From the NCBI GenBank assembly GCA_028280025.1, contig JANQMO010000055.1, positions 52,930-116,929 of the forward strand: DNA of 64,000 nt. The letters are read 5' to 3'. Position numbers and translations under genes: made by a program. This document shows, in pieces, positions 43,327-52,718 of this stretch. Origin of the DNA: Chlorobium sp. (lineage in GTDB: Bacteria; Bacteroidota; Chlorobiia; Chlorobiales; Chlorobiaceae). The notes beneath the pieces were generated by a model that did not search any database, was not told the origin of the DNA, and was given only the letters and a program-made list of their open reading frames with translations. Numbering within the stretch: the stretch's first letter is position 1; each line of letters opens with the position of its first letter.

Positions 43327-44208
43327 TTAGCGGCCTGAATCTTTTTCGGTGACGAACTGTGTACCGACACCCCGATCGGTAAAAATTTCAAGGAGCAGCG
43401 AGTGCATGAGCCTGCCGTCAATGAGGTGGATCTTGCGGACCCCGCCGTCCAGGGTGGTGTATGCGGAGAGCGCTTTGGGTATCATGCCGCCGGATATGAC
43501 ACCGTTTTCAATCAGGTCGGCGGCATCTGCCTTGCAGACGCTTTTTAGGATCGTTTCACCATGATACACCCCAGGGACATCACTGACGTAAATCAGCTTT
43601 TCCGCACCGAGTGCGATAGCGATAGCACTTGCGGCGTCATCTGCATTGATGTTGTATATGTTGCCTTTATCGTCGAAACCGATTGGCGCGATCACAGGGA
43701 TCAGTCTGGCATGGCAGAGCAGGTCGAGATAGCGTGTGTTGATCTGCTCGATCTCTCCCACGAGCCCGAGGTAGTCGGCCTCCTTGCATGGACGCGCCTT
43801 GATCGTGTTTGCATCGAGCCCGCTGACGCCGACAGCTTTGGCCCCGTGTTCGCTGATGAGGCGGACGATGTCCTGGTTGACTTTGCCGGCAAGCGTCATC
43901 TGGACAATCGAGATCATTTCCTTATCGGTGGCCCTTTTTCCATGGACGAACCGCGTCTCGATGCCGAGCTTGTCTGCCGTTGCAGTGATGGCGTCTCCTC
44001 CGCCGTGAACAAGGACGACATTGATGCCGACTTTGCGCAGCAACGTGACGTTCTGTGCGAACGCATCCTTGAGCAGGTCGTCTTTCATCGCAGACCCGCC
44101 GTACTTGATGACAAATGTCTTATCCTCGAATTTACGGATATAGGGCAGTGCCTCGATCAGCACTTCGCCAATAGTGGACTGCGGGAGATTTTTTTGCAAA
44201 TCGTTCAT
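43327..44208 (-). CDS. argB: Acetylglutamate kinase
   Basis: About 293-residue amino-acid kinase phosphorylating N-acetylglutamate. Motifs are FVIKYGGSAMKDDLLKDAF, NVVLVHGGGDAITATADKLG, RFVHGKRATDKEM and the ISGGMIPKALSAYTTLDGGV nucleotide region. The N-terminal helix extension suits arginine-feedback-sensitive forms. The start could also be GTG 44235, which overlaps the argJ stop as GTGA. Confidence 0.93.
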   Translation of the reverse strand: MNDLQKNLPQSTIGEVLIEALPYIRKFEDKTFVIKYGGSAMKDDLLKDAFAQNVTLLRKVGINVVLVHGGGDAITATADKLGIETRFVHGKRATDKEMISIVQMTLAGKVNQDIVRLISEHGAKAVGVSGLDANTIKARPCKEADYLGLVGEIEQINTRYLDLLCHARLIPVIAPIGFDDKGNIYNINADDAASAIAIALGAEKLIYVSDVPGVYHGETILKSVCKADAADLIENGVISGGMIPKALSAYTTLDGGVRKIHLIDGRLMHSLLLEIFTDRGVGTQFVTEKDSGR

Positions 44209-44231
44209 TGCTTGATTGTCGGTGGTTGTTG

Positions 44232-45530
44232 TCACGTTCTGTAATCGGCGTTGATTTCGATATACTCCTTGCTCAGATCGCAGGTGCGGGCAATTGCTTT
44301 ACCGGGCCCGTTACCTACAGAGAGGGTAATGGAATAGCTGCCGAGGCTGAGAACCTCCTTTGCGGCTTCTTCGGAAAAACCGGAACGATAACCCGGTTCG
44401 AGGATCGTCAGGTCGTTGAACCTGATGGAGGCGTTTTCCGGATTGAAGACGGCGCCCGACCGTCCTGCGGCAGCGATGATCCTTCCCCAATTGGCATCTT
44501 CACCGTGTATGGCTGTTTTCACCAGGTTCGAGTTGGCAACAGTTCGTGCGATTTTTTCCGCATCGCTGTCGGTGGCAGTTCCTTCCACATGGATATCGAC
44601 CAGCTTGGTTGCTCCTTCGCCGTCCTTGACGATCAGTCTGGCAAAAAAGATCATCAGGCTTTCAAGTGCCCGGTAGAAAACATCTGCATCATGACTGCCG
44701 GGCATGATCGGGTATCCTTCCCCCGATAACAGTGCAACCATATCGTTGGTGCTTGTGTCGCCGTCGACCGATATGGTGTTGAAGCTTTTTCTGTTCGCTT
44801 CAGACAGCATTTCCTGCAGATGCTTCTGTTCAATGCGTGCATCGGTTACGAGGAATGCCAGCATGGTAGCCATGTCGGGGCAGATCATGCCGGATCCTTT
44901 TGCAATGCCGCAGAGGCGGACCGTTCCGCCGGAGAGTGAAACGTTGATGCCGAAAAATTTCGGAAAAGTATCGGTTGTCATAATTGCTTCCGCTGCGCTG
45001 GCGCAGGAATCTTCCAGCACGACGGCGGAAAGGGATTCGATTGCTTTTCCGATTTGTTTCATCGGGAGATTGACCCCGATTACCCCGGTTGAAGAGACAA
45101 GAACAGCTTCGGGCTGTATGCCCAGTGCTTCAGCGGTCATGCCGGCCATCTCTCTGGCATCGTTCATTCCCTGTTGTCCGGTTGCAGCGTTTGCGTTGCC
45201 GCTGTTGCATACGATGGCCTGTATTGCCGATGGCGATTGACGGAGGTTTTCTTTCGACACGCTGACCGGCGCGGCGCAGCAGAGGTTTCGGGTGAAAACG
45301 CATGCAGCCGCAGCAGGATGGTCCGATTTGATGACCGTGAGATCCAGTCTGCCTGTCTTGATCCCGGCATGGGCAACGCCGGATGAAAACCCCGTCGGCC
45401 AGAAACTCCTGCGGACGGCTTCTCTTGGTGAAAGGGGTGAAGCTGATTCCGGCCATACGGTTTGCCCGGCCAGTTTTTCCATGGCTGAAAAAGCGTTATG
45501 CAGCTTAGAGTAATCCGTGAGTTTCATCAT
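44232..45530 (-). CDS. argJ: Bifunctional ornithine acetyltransferase/N-acetylglutamate synthase
   Basis: 432-residue ArgJ, which recycles the acetyl group from acetylornithine to glutamate. The self-cleavage site is in GSGMICPDMATMLAFL, where the threonine of MATML becomes the N-terminal nucleophile of the beta chain. It overlaps argC by 26 bases at the ATG 45530; an internal ATG at 45482 is an alternative. Having argJ explains why no separate argA or argE is needed. Confidence 0.94.
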   Translation of the reverse strand: MMKLTDYSKLHNAFSAMEKLAGQTVWPESASPLSPREAVRRSFWPTGFSSGVAHAGIKTGRLDLTVIKSDHPAAAACVFTRNLCCAAPVSVSKENLRQSPSAIQAIVCNSGNANAATGQQGMNDAREMAGMTAEALGIQPEAVLVSSTGVIGVNLPMKQIGKAIESLSAVVLEDSCASAAEAIMTTDTFPKFFGINVSLSGGTVRLCGIAKGSGMICPDMATMLAFLVTDARIEQKHLQEMLSEANRKSFNTISVDGDTSTNDMVALLSGEGYPIMPGSHDADVFYRALESLMIFFARLIVKDGEGATKLVDIHVEGTATDSDAEKIARTVANSNLVKTAIHGEDANWGRIIAAAGRSGAVFNPENASIRFNDLTILEPGYRSGFSEEAAKEVLSLGSYSITLSVGNGPGKAIARTCDLSKEYIEINADYRT

Positions 45531-46521
45531 AACCGAGCATAATGTTCATGTTCTGTACCGCCTGGCCGGCCGCTCCTTTTACCAGATTGTCGATTGAGGT
45601 GACAATGACCGCCGTTCCGTCGTCAGCGCTGTTGGCGACATGGATATCGCAGAAATTTGTATGGACAACATGCTGGATTTCGGGCATGGTCTTCTGTACT
45701 CTCACGAACGGAGCGGAACGATAGAACATCCTGTAATGCTCACTGAGATCGGCTGCGGAAAGGTGCTTCTGAAGCTGAATCGTGAGCACGGAATAGATTC
45801 CCCTGACAAGCGGTGCGATCATCGGTGTAAACGTAAATCCGAAATCGGGCTGAATCGTGCTGGTGTCGAGCGCCTGGAGAATTTCAGGGGTATGCTGATG
45901 TCTGGCGGCCTTGTATGCGCGTATGTTCCCGCTCATTTCGGAAAACGACAGCTCGACCTTGCCGGATTTTCCTGCACCGGACAATCCTGATATCGATGAA
46001 CAACTGACGCTTTTTATCGAGGCTTCTTTCAACGGTTTTTTGACAAGAGGCGCAATACCCAGGATGATACCGGTTGCATAGCACCCGGGGTTGCTGATTG
46101 CGTCTGCCGTTTTTATATCGTCGTGATACAGTTCGGGCAAGCCATAGGTCAGAAAATATCCGGGCTCTTTGTTTCCCGAATAAAACGCCGCATGCTCCTC
46201 CGGATCTTTCAGGCGGTAATCCCCTGAAAGGTCGACAACCGTTTTTCCTGCCTTCATGAGGCTCGGCACGATCGATAGCGCTTCGCCATGCGGGAGAGCA
46301 AGAAAATACAAGTCCGTTTCCAGGTTTCCATCATATGATTCGTACACGGCGTCCGTATCAAGCGACGGGTAAACATCTCTGACGTTTTTTCCTGCCTGCG
46401 TGTGAGCATAAAGTTTTTCGAGTTTTACCGAAGGGTGCCTCAGGAGAATTCTCGTCAGCTCCGCACCTGAATATCCGGAAGCACCGATGATCGACACAGT
46501 CGGCTTTTTGTAGCCCCTCAT
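45505..46521 (-). CDS. argC: N-acetyl-gamma-glutamyl-phosphate reductase
   Basis: 338-residue NADP-dependent reductase, third step of the arginine pathway. The nucleotide motif is SIIGASGYSGAELTRILLRHP, the catalytic cysteine is in AISNPGCYATGIILGIAPL, and a later SSISGLSGAGK block is family-typical. It is the first gene of the minus-strand arginine cluster; the likely ArgR operator lies 120 bases upstream. Confidence 0.95.
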   Translation of the reverse strand: MRGYKKPTVSIIGASGYSGAELTRILLRHPSVKLEKLYAHTQAGKNVRDVYPSLDTDAVYESYDGNLETDLYFLALPHGEALSIVPSLMKAGKTVVDLSGDYRLKDPEEHAAFYSGNKEPGYFLTYGLPELYHDDIKTADAISNPGCYATGIILGIAPLVKKPLKEASIKSVSCSSISGLSGAGKSGKVELSFSEMSGNIRAYKAARHQHTPEILQALDTSTIQPDFGFTFTPMIAPLVRGIYSVLTIQLQKHLSAADLSEHYRMFYRSAPFVRVQKTMPEIQHVVHTNFCDIHVANSADDGTAVIVTSIDNLVKGAAGQAVQNMNIMLGYDETHGLL

Positions 46522-46641
46522 AGCTATACTCCCCGCCCGCCCTTTACGCGCCCGGATGATTATTCGTTAATCCGGATAATAATAAGGCAAGCGCTTGAAA
46601 TAAAATGAATTAAACGAATGAATACATATTCTTTATCTGAA

Positions 46642-46661
46642 TGAATATTCATGAATATGCA
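46642..46661 (-). promoter_or_regulatory. Tandem ARG-box-like operator
   Basis: TGAATATTCA at 46642-46651 is directly followed by TGAATATGCA at 46652-46661. Both fit the palindromic ARG box core bound by ArgR hexamers, and argR is inside the operon. The surrounding sequence is AT-rich (GAATGAATACATATTC at about 46615), giving further half-sites. The site lies in the divergent region between argC and the PstS-like gene. Confidence 0.65.
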
Positions 46662-46767
46662 TAAAATAGCGAATTCCTGATGGATTGCAAGGTTTTTGGC
46701 GGGATGTTTTTTGTCTATCTTTGCTGAATTGAAACGGGGTAAAAGGGATTCAAGATTTGTTTGGCTC

Positions 46768-47697
46768 ATGAGTGACTGGAGAGGAAGGGCTCTCGTAATA
46801 ATCCTGTTCCTTGCAACTGTGTCGGTGGTATTTGTGTTGCTGTTTGTGAGGGATAATAATGAGGAGAGTGACGTGCCGGCACTCTCTGCAGTCAGCGGGC
46901 GTCTTGTGGTGGGAGTTGAGCCTTCATTGTCCGTTCTGGCAAAAAGGATTGCCCCGGTGTTCGGCAGTTATTACCCGAAGGCTGATATAGAGGTTCAGAC
47001 CGGGTTTTTTGAAGCTGTTTTCAATCGTTTTCTCGGAAATGAGAATGGGGCGATGCTTTTCAGTGGTATGCCCGGTGATGCGGAGCGTAACGTCCTTGAT
47101 GGCATTGATAAAGGGTACAGGCTTGAACCTGTTGCGAAAAGCGCGGTTGTTTGTGTTGTAAACTCCAGGGTGAGCCGGAAGTCTATCAGCCTTCCGGAGC
47201 TCGCAGATATTTTCACTGCGCGTAAACATCAATGGCGGGAGGGGGAAGAGATCGCCGCTTTTCTCAATAAAAACGACATCAGTCTGCACCGGCAGTTTCA
47301 GGCTGCTGCATGTCCGGAAAAGGACGGCCTGGCGGCGCAGCTTGTCGATAGCGACGATGAATTGCTTGAGGTTGTTTCAGTACAAAAGGGCGCTATCGTG
47401 CTGCTGTCTCTTTCGGGCTATGCCGAGGTCATGAAATCGGGCCGGTATGGTTCATCAACGAGGATTCTTCCTGTTTCACCGACCGGCAATGACGAGCCGG
47501 TAATGCCGTCACAGTACAATGTCTTCACAGAAAAATATCCATTGGCTTACATTATTTATTATCTGTACCGAAAAGATAATCCGCTTGCAGCCGGGTTCGG
47601 CGCCTGGCTTGGCGACCAGGCCAGGGAGCTTTTTGTCCGCTCGTCCATAGCCCCTTTCAGGGAGCCTGAGCGCGTGATCATGCTCAAAAGCGAGTGA
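46768..47697 (+). CDS. Membrane-anchored PstS-like substrate-binding protein
   Basis: 309-residue protein with an uncleaved N-terminal membrane helix (ALVIILFLATVSVVFVLLF) and a periplasmic PBP-like domain. The segments GRLVVGVEPSLSVLAKRIAP, PELADIFTARKHQWR and YPLAYIIYYLYRKDNPLAAG match the phosphate-binding PstS superfamily. No Pst permease genes accompany it. It precedes a GGDEF protein by 42 bases; together they may sense a small anion and set cyclic-di-GMP, which is inference. Confidence 0.75.
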   Translation: MSDWRGRALVIILFLATVSVVFVLLFVRDNNEESDVPALSAVSGRLVVGVEPSLSVLAKRIAPVFGSYYPKADIEVQTGFFEAVFNRFLGNENGAMLFSGMPGDAERNVLDGIDKGYRLEPVAKSAVVCVVNSRVSRKSISLPELADIFTARKHQWREGEEIAAFLNKNDISLHRQFQAAACPEKDGLAAQLVDSDDELLEVVSVQKGAIVLLSLSGYAEVMKSGRYGSSTRILPVSPTGNDEPVMPSQYNVFTEKYPLAYIIYYLYRKDNPLAAGFGAWLGDQARELFVRSSIAPFREPERVIMLKSE

Positions 47698-47739
47698 CCG
47701 CTGACAAGATTTTCATTCAAACCATGTTTTCGTGACCAT

Positions 47740-49056
47740 ATGCCGCAGAAGGCAAAGACAGCAGACCGTCAAATCTCTATAAAGCCTGCAATAAACGCCG
47801 CAATTGTATTTGCCGTGTTCCTGCTTGGAGGTACCATCGCTTTTGTATTCTTCGAGGGCGGGCTGCAGGACAGGGCCGACGAGGTGCAGATTATTTACAA
47901 GGATCTTCTGGACTTTCGTTCAACGCTGACCCTTGTCGATCAGCAGTTGAGTGTCGTCCATGATCGGCCGGAGGTCATGGAAAGCATCGTTGAGAACACA
48001 AAGCTTCTTCAGTTTCGCTCTGACTCTTTTCAGGAAAGAGCTGACAAGGTCGGCATGCCGGAACTTGCTTCCTGGATGAAAGAGCAGAGCCCTATGCTGG
48101 AAAACATGCTCGGGGACATCAGGCGCAAGAACCCGGATGCGGCAAAAAGCATATCGCTGATGATTCTCGAGCTCGATGATGTTATTCTGCGTACCGCCAT
48201 CGACGTAAGGCTGGCCACGGACAAGGTCAATGATGCCGTGATGCTCTTTTTCTTTGTTGTCCTTGCCGTCCTGGTTCTTCTCATATTGTCTGCCGGATGG
48301 GTGATTGTCAACAATTACCGTCAGACCGTGATCCCGTTGAACAGGCTTGCAGAGAAGCTGCGGACGCTCAACGAAGAGCTGCCCGAAAGCTTTCACGACA
48401 CTGCTGAAGAGGTAAAAAGGAACATTCGTTCCAAGGAGATATCGAGTGATGTCAACCAGATTACCGATTCCATTGTACGGTTCTGTCAGAACATCGAGAT
48501 GAAGAACAAGAAACTTGACGAACTTTTTATCAAGGACGAGAAGACCAATCTTTACAACTACCGTCATTTCAAGGATCACCTCATTGTCGATGTGGCCAGA
48601 GCGAAGCGTTACAACGAGAAGGTTTCCATTGCAATGGTCGACATCGACCATTTCAAGGCCTATAATGACGCAAACGGTCATGTTGCAGGAGATATCGTGC
48701 TGGAGCGCATGGCTCGCATCATTCGCGAGGAATGCAGGGAGTCGGATATACCGGCACGGTTCGGAGGAGAAGAATTTGCCATACTGTTTCCCAGAACTGA
48801 CAGCCGGAAGGCTGTAGAGATTGTCGATCGGCTGCGCCAGATCATAGCAGCAGAACCGTTTTATCATGAAAAAGCCCTTCCGGGAGGGCAATTGACGGTC
48901 AGTGGCGGAGTGGCGACGTATCCCCAGGACGCGGTCGACTGGTATTCCTTGATAAACAACGCGGATAAGGCGCTTTACAGTGCAAAGCAGACCGGAAGAA
49001 ACAGGGTGATTCACTTCAAGCAGGTTGAAAAAGGCGAGGAAGCATCATCGAAATGA
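47740..49056 (+). CDS. Membrane-bound diguanylate cyclase (GGDEF)
   Basis: 438-residue signal protein. Two membrane helices (at about residues 21-37 and 167-188) enclose a ~130-residue helical periplasmic sensor. After a HAMP-like linker comes a GGDEF domain with the active motif RFGGEEFAILF. The inhibitory I-site RESD lies exactly five residues before GGEEF, so product feedback is likely. It makes cyclic-di-GMP. The stop overlaps the next gene start by four bases. Confidence 0.93.
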   Translation: MPQKAKTADRQISIKPAINAAIVFAVFLLGGTIAFVFFEGGLQDRADEVQIIYKDLLDFRSTLTLVDQQLSVVHDRPEVMESIVENTKLLQFRSDSFQERADKVGMPELASWMKEQSPMLENMLGDIRRKNPDAAKSISLMILELDDVILRTAIDVRLATDKVNDAVMLFFFVVLAVLVLLILSAGWVIVNNYRQTVIPLNRLAEKLRTLNEELPESFHDTAEEVKRNIRSKEISSDVNQITDSIVRFCQNIEMKNKKLDELFIKDEKTNLYNYRHFKDHLIVDVARAKRYNEKVSIAMVDIDHFKAYNDANGHVAGDIVLERMARIIREECRESDIPARFGGEEFAILFPRTDSRKAVEIVDRLRQIIAAEPFYHEKALPGGQLTVSGGVATYPQDAVDWYSLINNADKALYSAKQTGRNRVIHFKQVEKGEEASSK

Positions 49057-50318
49057 AACCGGAATTTTTCATCGCAAGGCGATTTGCATTCAAACCGCGT
49101 TCATCGTCCAGACCGACTTTTATCGTCTTTATGTCCGTCACCGGAATAGCCCTGGGGACTGCCGCTCTGATCCTGACTCTCTCAATCGTCAAGGGATTTT
49201 CATCACAGATTGAAAGCAAGCTTGTCGGGTTCAGTTCGCATTTCCAGATAAGGCAGGCAAAAGGAGCTCTGTTCATGCCGCTTCCCGCAGATACTGTTCG
49301 CCTCTCCACGATCGATAATATCGACATTGTCATACCCTTTCTCGAAAAAAACATTGTTCTGCAGAGCGGTAAAGACGATACAGAGCGGGTCAAACCCGCG
49401 ATGTTGAAAGGAATAGCCGGAGAATCACCCCCGGCGTTTCTTGAGGAAAGCATAATCGAGGGCACGTGGTTTGACGAACCGGAACCTTCTTCGCTCGAAG
49501 TACTCGTGGGCAAACCGCTTGCCGAGTCTCTGAATCTTTCAACGGGGAGCAGGCTGCTTGTTATCAGCGCTTCCGGCGACTCTTCCGGAAACCTCATCCA
49601 GGCGGGAGATGACATCCTGAGTCTGCTCTCATCGCTCGATCTTGAACTGGCAACGGTCAGGGGAATCTATGAAACCGGTCTGAACGAAGGATTCGACGAT
49701 TACATGGTGCTTGCCGATCTCGGTGCCATGCAGCAGTTTTTCAACAGGGGGAGACCGCTGATCAGCGGTTACGAGGTGCTGGTAGACGACCTCGAAGAGC
49801 TTCAGGAGACCGCATTGCAGGCTATCGGTCTTTTCGGCTATCCTTTCTACGGGTATACGGTTTACGAGCGTTACGCGAACCTGTTCGAGTGGCTGAAGCT
49901 TCAGCAGAACATAACGCCTCTTCTGATCATAACGATAACCGTTGTAGCCGTTTTCAATATCATATCGACCCTGCTTGTCCTGATCATTGAAAAAACAAGG
50001 GAGATCGGTATGCTCAGCGCTCTCGGGCTCCCGCCGGGAAAGATCAGCAGGGTATTTTTATCGCAGGCCTTCCTGATCGCGCTTGTCGGCATAGCGCTTG
50101 GCAATGCGCTCGCATTTGGATTCTCGGCTTTTGAGCTGCATTTCCAGCTGATAACGCTGCCCCGGAAAACCTACTTCATCGAACATGTTCCCATACAGCT
50201 TGATGTTCTCGATTACCTGACAGTATCGTGCCTTGTTGCCCTCCTGACGATGGTGTTCGCGTTTGTCCCGGCCCGCATTGCAGCATCACTGAAGCCCGGT
50301 ACGGCGCTGCTGACATAA
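49053..50318 (+). CDS. LolC/LolE-type ABC permease, copy 1
   Basis: 421-residue MacB/FtsX-fold permease. An N-terminal helix is followed by a large periplasmic domain and three C-terminal helices; IARRFAFKPRSSSRPTFIVF at the start and EIGMLSALGLPPGKISRVF in the middle are characteristic of LolC/E-like subunits that release lipoproteins from the inner membrane. The ATPase LolD is not in the window. Overlaps the GGDEF gene by four bases. Confidence 0.85.
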   Translation: MKPEFFIARRFAFKPRSSSRPTFIVFMSVTGIALGTAALILTLSIVKGFSSQIESKLVGFSSHFQIRQAKGALFMPLPADTVRLSTIDNIDIVIPFLEKNIVLQSGKDDTERVKPAMLKGIAGESPPAFLEESIIEGTWFDEPEPSSLEVLVGKPLAESLNLSTGSRLLVISASGDSSGNLIQAGDDILSLLSSLDLELATVRGIYETGLNEGFDDYMVLADLGAMQQFFNRGRPLISGYEVLVDDLEELQETALQAIGLFGYPFYGYTVYERYANLFEWLKLQQNITPLLIITITVVAVFNIISTLLVLIIEKTREIGMLSALGLPPGKISRVFLSQAFLIALVGIALGNALAFGFSAFELHFQLITLPRKTYFIEHVPIQLDVLDYLTVSCLVALLTMVFAFVPARIAASLKPGTALLT

Positions 50319-50560
50319 ATCGTGACAAGTAACAAGTGACGAGTGACGAGAGGCGGGATGGATAGAAAGTGAATCGTTAACGGGAAGAGAGTCAGGCAGG
50401 GTTGGTACCAGGTAATAGGTAATAGGGGGAAGATAGTTTTTTGAATAATGTTGCGAGAAAAAAGCCATTTAGCGAACAGGCTAACTAGCCATCCTGCAAA
50501 CGAGCTATCTGGATTTCTGAACAACTCAACAGTTCAACAAATCAACAACTCAACACATTC
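50319..50560 (+). repeat. Repeat-rich spacer between the two LolC/E-like genes
   Basis: Contains AAGTAAC-AAGTGAC-GAGTGAC heptamer units just after the stop (about 50327-50350), a 32-base stretch (50410-50441) that is the exact complement of 55887-55918, and an octamer-like AACAACTC/AACAAATC array at about 50523-50555 that mirrors the TGTTGANT units near 2882. No gene. Confidence 0.8.
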
Positions 50561-51820
50561 ATGCATTTCTCTCCGGGTTTATGGATAGCCCAGCGGTTCA
50601 GTTTTGCCAGAAAGCGTTTCAGGGTCATCAACATCATATCAGCGATCAGTTTTGCCGGTATCGTTATTGGCGTTTCCACACTGCTTATCGTCATGAGCGT
50701 TCTCAACGGCTTTCAGGATGTTGCCAGGGGTCTTTTCCTGACAATCGAGAGTCCGGCCCAGGTGCTTCCGAAGAACGGCACTGACATGGAAGTAAGCGAT
50801 GCTCTTTCTGCTGATATCGGGAGGATACAGGGGGTGACGGCGGTGGAACCGTTTGTCGAAGGGCCTGCCGTCCTGTCCGGTGCCGAGAAAAGCGAACTTG
50901 TCGTTGTCAAGGGGATTTCCTCAAAAGCACAGGTTCGGCTGTTGCGGCAGTCCGGCAGAAACACATCCTATTTCGGTCCGTCTACGATTTCCATTGGTGA
51001 TATGCTGGCGCGCAAGACCAGGATCGTGCCGGGTCAGGATGTAAAGATGTTCAGCCCGGAACTGATCGCGCTTGGTCTGGAATCCCTCTCACAGCCCTAT
51101 CTGCTTCCAGCGCTTACCTTTCCTGTCGTGACTGTTCAGTCGATATTTTCACTGCAGCGGATATTCAATGACCATTACGTGCTGGCATCTTCCGGGACGG
51201 CAAGAAAAATCCTTCTTCTCGACAGGGATCGATATTCGGGTATCGATGTGCGATGCAACAACGACAGCGCTTCACGCACAGCCCTTGTTGCCGCACTGCG
51301 TGACTGGATACGGCAAAACGGACTGGAGAATCGTTTTGTCGTCCGGTCGCTGGAAGAAAAGTACAAGGACGTTTTTGCCGTTATGGAAATTGAAAAGTGG
51401 GTGAGCTTCAGCATTCTTATGCTGGTCATTCTCGTAGCCGCAATGAGCCTGACCGGTTCGCTTACGATGACGGCCATAGATAAAAGGAGAGAGCTCTTCT
51501 ACCTGAGGTGTCTGGGCCTGGAAAAACCGCAGTTCCTCATGATCTTTGTCATGGAAGGAGGAATGATCGGATTGGCGGGAACATTGGCGGGAGCTGTCAT
51601 TGCCTGGGCGGGCTGCTCGCTTCAGGAAAGGTTCGGTTTCCTGAAGATGCCCTCGAAAAGCGCCTTTATCATAGACACATACCCTGTCAGTATGCAGACT
51701 GTCGATTTTCTTGCTGTATCTCTGGCTACAATAACGGTATCACTGCTCGTGAGCCTCTATCCTGCATTTACCGCTGCGCGTATTGCCGGAAGCAAAAGCC
51801 TTTCGGACAAGGCGAACTGA
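50561..51820 (+). CDS. LolC/LolE-type ABC permease, copy 2
   Basis: 419-residue paralogue of the previous permease, with the LolC/E N-terminus WIAQRFSFARKRFRVINIIS, AISFAGIVIGVSTLLIVMSV, and three C-terminal membrane segments. The pair probably forms the heterodimer of a Lol-type lipoprotein transporter or two related ABC systems. Sequence between the two is clearly diverged. Confidence 0.87.
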   Translation: MHFSPGLWIAQRFSFARKRFRVINIISAISFAGIVIGVSTLLIVMSVLNGFQDVARGLFLTIESPAQVLPKNGTDMEVSDALSADIGRIQGVTAVEPFVEGPAVLSGAEKSELVVVKGISSKAQVRLLRQSGRNTSYFGPSTISIGDMLARKTRIVPGQDVKMFSPELIALGLESLSQPYLLPALTFPVVTVQSIFSLQRIFNDHYVLASSGTARKILLLDRDRYSGIDVRCNNDSASRTALVAALRDWIRQNGLENRFVVRSLEEKYKDVFAVMEIEKWVSFSILMLVILVAAMSLTGSLTMTAIDKRRELFYLRCLGLEKPQFLMIFVMEGGMIGLAGTLAGAVIAWAGCSLQERFGFLKMPSKSAFIIDTYPVSMQTVDFLAVSLATITVSLLVSLYPAFTAARIAGSKSLSDKAN

Positions 51821-51840
51821 GCGAGGCGGCCTGTCAAAAA

Positions 51841-51882
51841 GAAGAGCGGCACCACCACTCTTCAGGGTGACGCCGCTTCTGC
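51841..51882 (-). terminator. Possible terminator downstream of rubredoxin
   Basis: On the minus strand GCGGCGTCACCC - loop - GGTGGTGCCGC with G-U pairs is followed by TCTTCTTTTTG. It lies 28 bases after the rubredoxin stop. Confidence 0.45.
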
Positions 51883-51909
51883 AGTCATGAAAATGATCCG
51901 TACGGCAGT

Positions 51910-52074
51910 TTATTCCTCGTCCTTGACAAAGAAACTTTTGTCTACGCCGCATACCGGGCACACCCAGTCGTCGGGAAGATCTTCAAAAGGTGTTCCGGGT
52001 TCGATGCCGTTATCCGGATCACCGTAATCGGGGTCGTAGACGTAACCGCAGGGTTCGCATTTCCATTTATCCAT
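51910..52074 (-). CDS. Rubredoxin
   Basis: Small 54-residue one-electron carrier with a single Fe(SCys)4 site. Translation: MDKWKCEPCGYVYDPDYGDP at the start, then EDLPDDWVCPVCGVDKSFF. The two CxxCG motifs (CEPCG, CPVCG) and the central acidic loop are complete. AAGGAG lies eight bases before the ATG. It is a stand-alone gene between the permease and the acetyltransferase; likely roles are electron transfer in anaerobic oxidative-stress defence or as a partner of pyruvate:ferredoxin oxidoreductase. Confidence 0.95.
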   Translation of the reverse strand: MDKWKCEPCGYVYDPDYGDPDNGIEPGTPFEDLPDDWVCPVCGVDKSFFVKDEE

Positions 52075-52208
52075 GGCTGAATCTCCTTTTGTTAATGTTT
52101 ACGAGAGTAACGTTGTAAAGAACGCTCGCCGAAGCCGGCGGGTAAACATGGATTATCTTTTGCTCAAGACAGTGATGTAAAAGATTTTAACTCCTAAAAA
52201 GTTCATTG

Positions 52209-52718
52209 TCAGGTAAGAATCTTTCTGAACACAATCATATCGGAGCGGATAAATCCGTTTTTCCGGTAAAACTCGTGCGCCTTTACATTGTCTCCATCGG
52301 TCAGCAGGGTAACGCGCTCCAGCCCCGTTTTTTCGGCAAATTCGAGGGCATGGCGCAGCATTTTGCTGCCTATTCCATGGGAGCAGTATGACGGATCGAC
52401 GATCATATCTTCGAGAATACCCACTTTTCCGCCCAAAGCTGTACTGATCGTATAAAGCAGCACGGTCATGGCCGGAATGGAGCGGTTCCAGGTGTCTTCG
52501 CAAACGATGACGGTTCCGGATGACGGGTTGTCAAGGATCATTCCAAGCCCCCGATGCTGGTTTTCCTGATCAGGGTAGAATTCATGTTCCTCCTTGAACA
52601 GCATTGCAAGGAGTTCGGAGCAGCGATCGATATCGCCATGATTCGCGGAGCGAATTACAAAGCGGGGTTGTTTACAACCATAAGGTTCTGTTGCGTTCTT
52701 ATCGGATGCTTTCGTCAT
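52209..52718 (-). CDS. GNAT-family N-acetyltransferase
   Basis: About 169 residues. The acetyl-CoA site is in CSHGIGSKMLRHALEFAEKT (motif A), followed by VTLLTDGDNVKAHEFYRKNG. The N-terminal half starts FVIRSANHGDIDRCSELLAM, the usual GNAT opening. The ATG at 52718 is preferred to an upstream open frame. Substrate unknown. Confidence 0.87.
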   Translation of the reverse strand: MTKASDKNATEPYGCKQPRFVIRSANHGDIDRCSELLAMLFKEEHEFYPDQENQHRGLGMILDNPSSGTVIVCEDTWNRSIPAMTVLLYTISTALGGKVGILEDMIVDPSYCSHGIGSKMLRHALEFAEKTGLERVTLLTDGDNVKAHEFYRKNGFIRSDMIVFRKILT

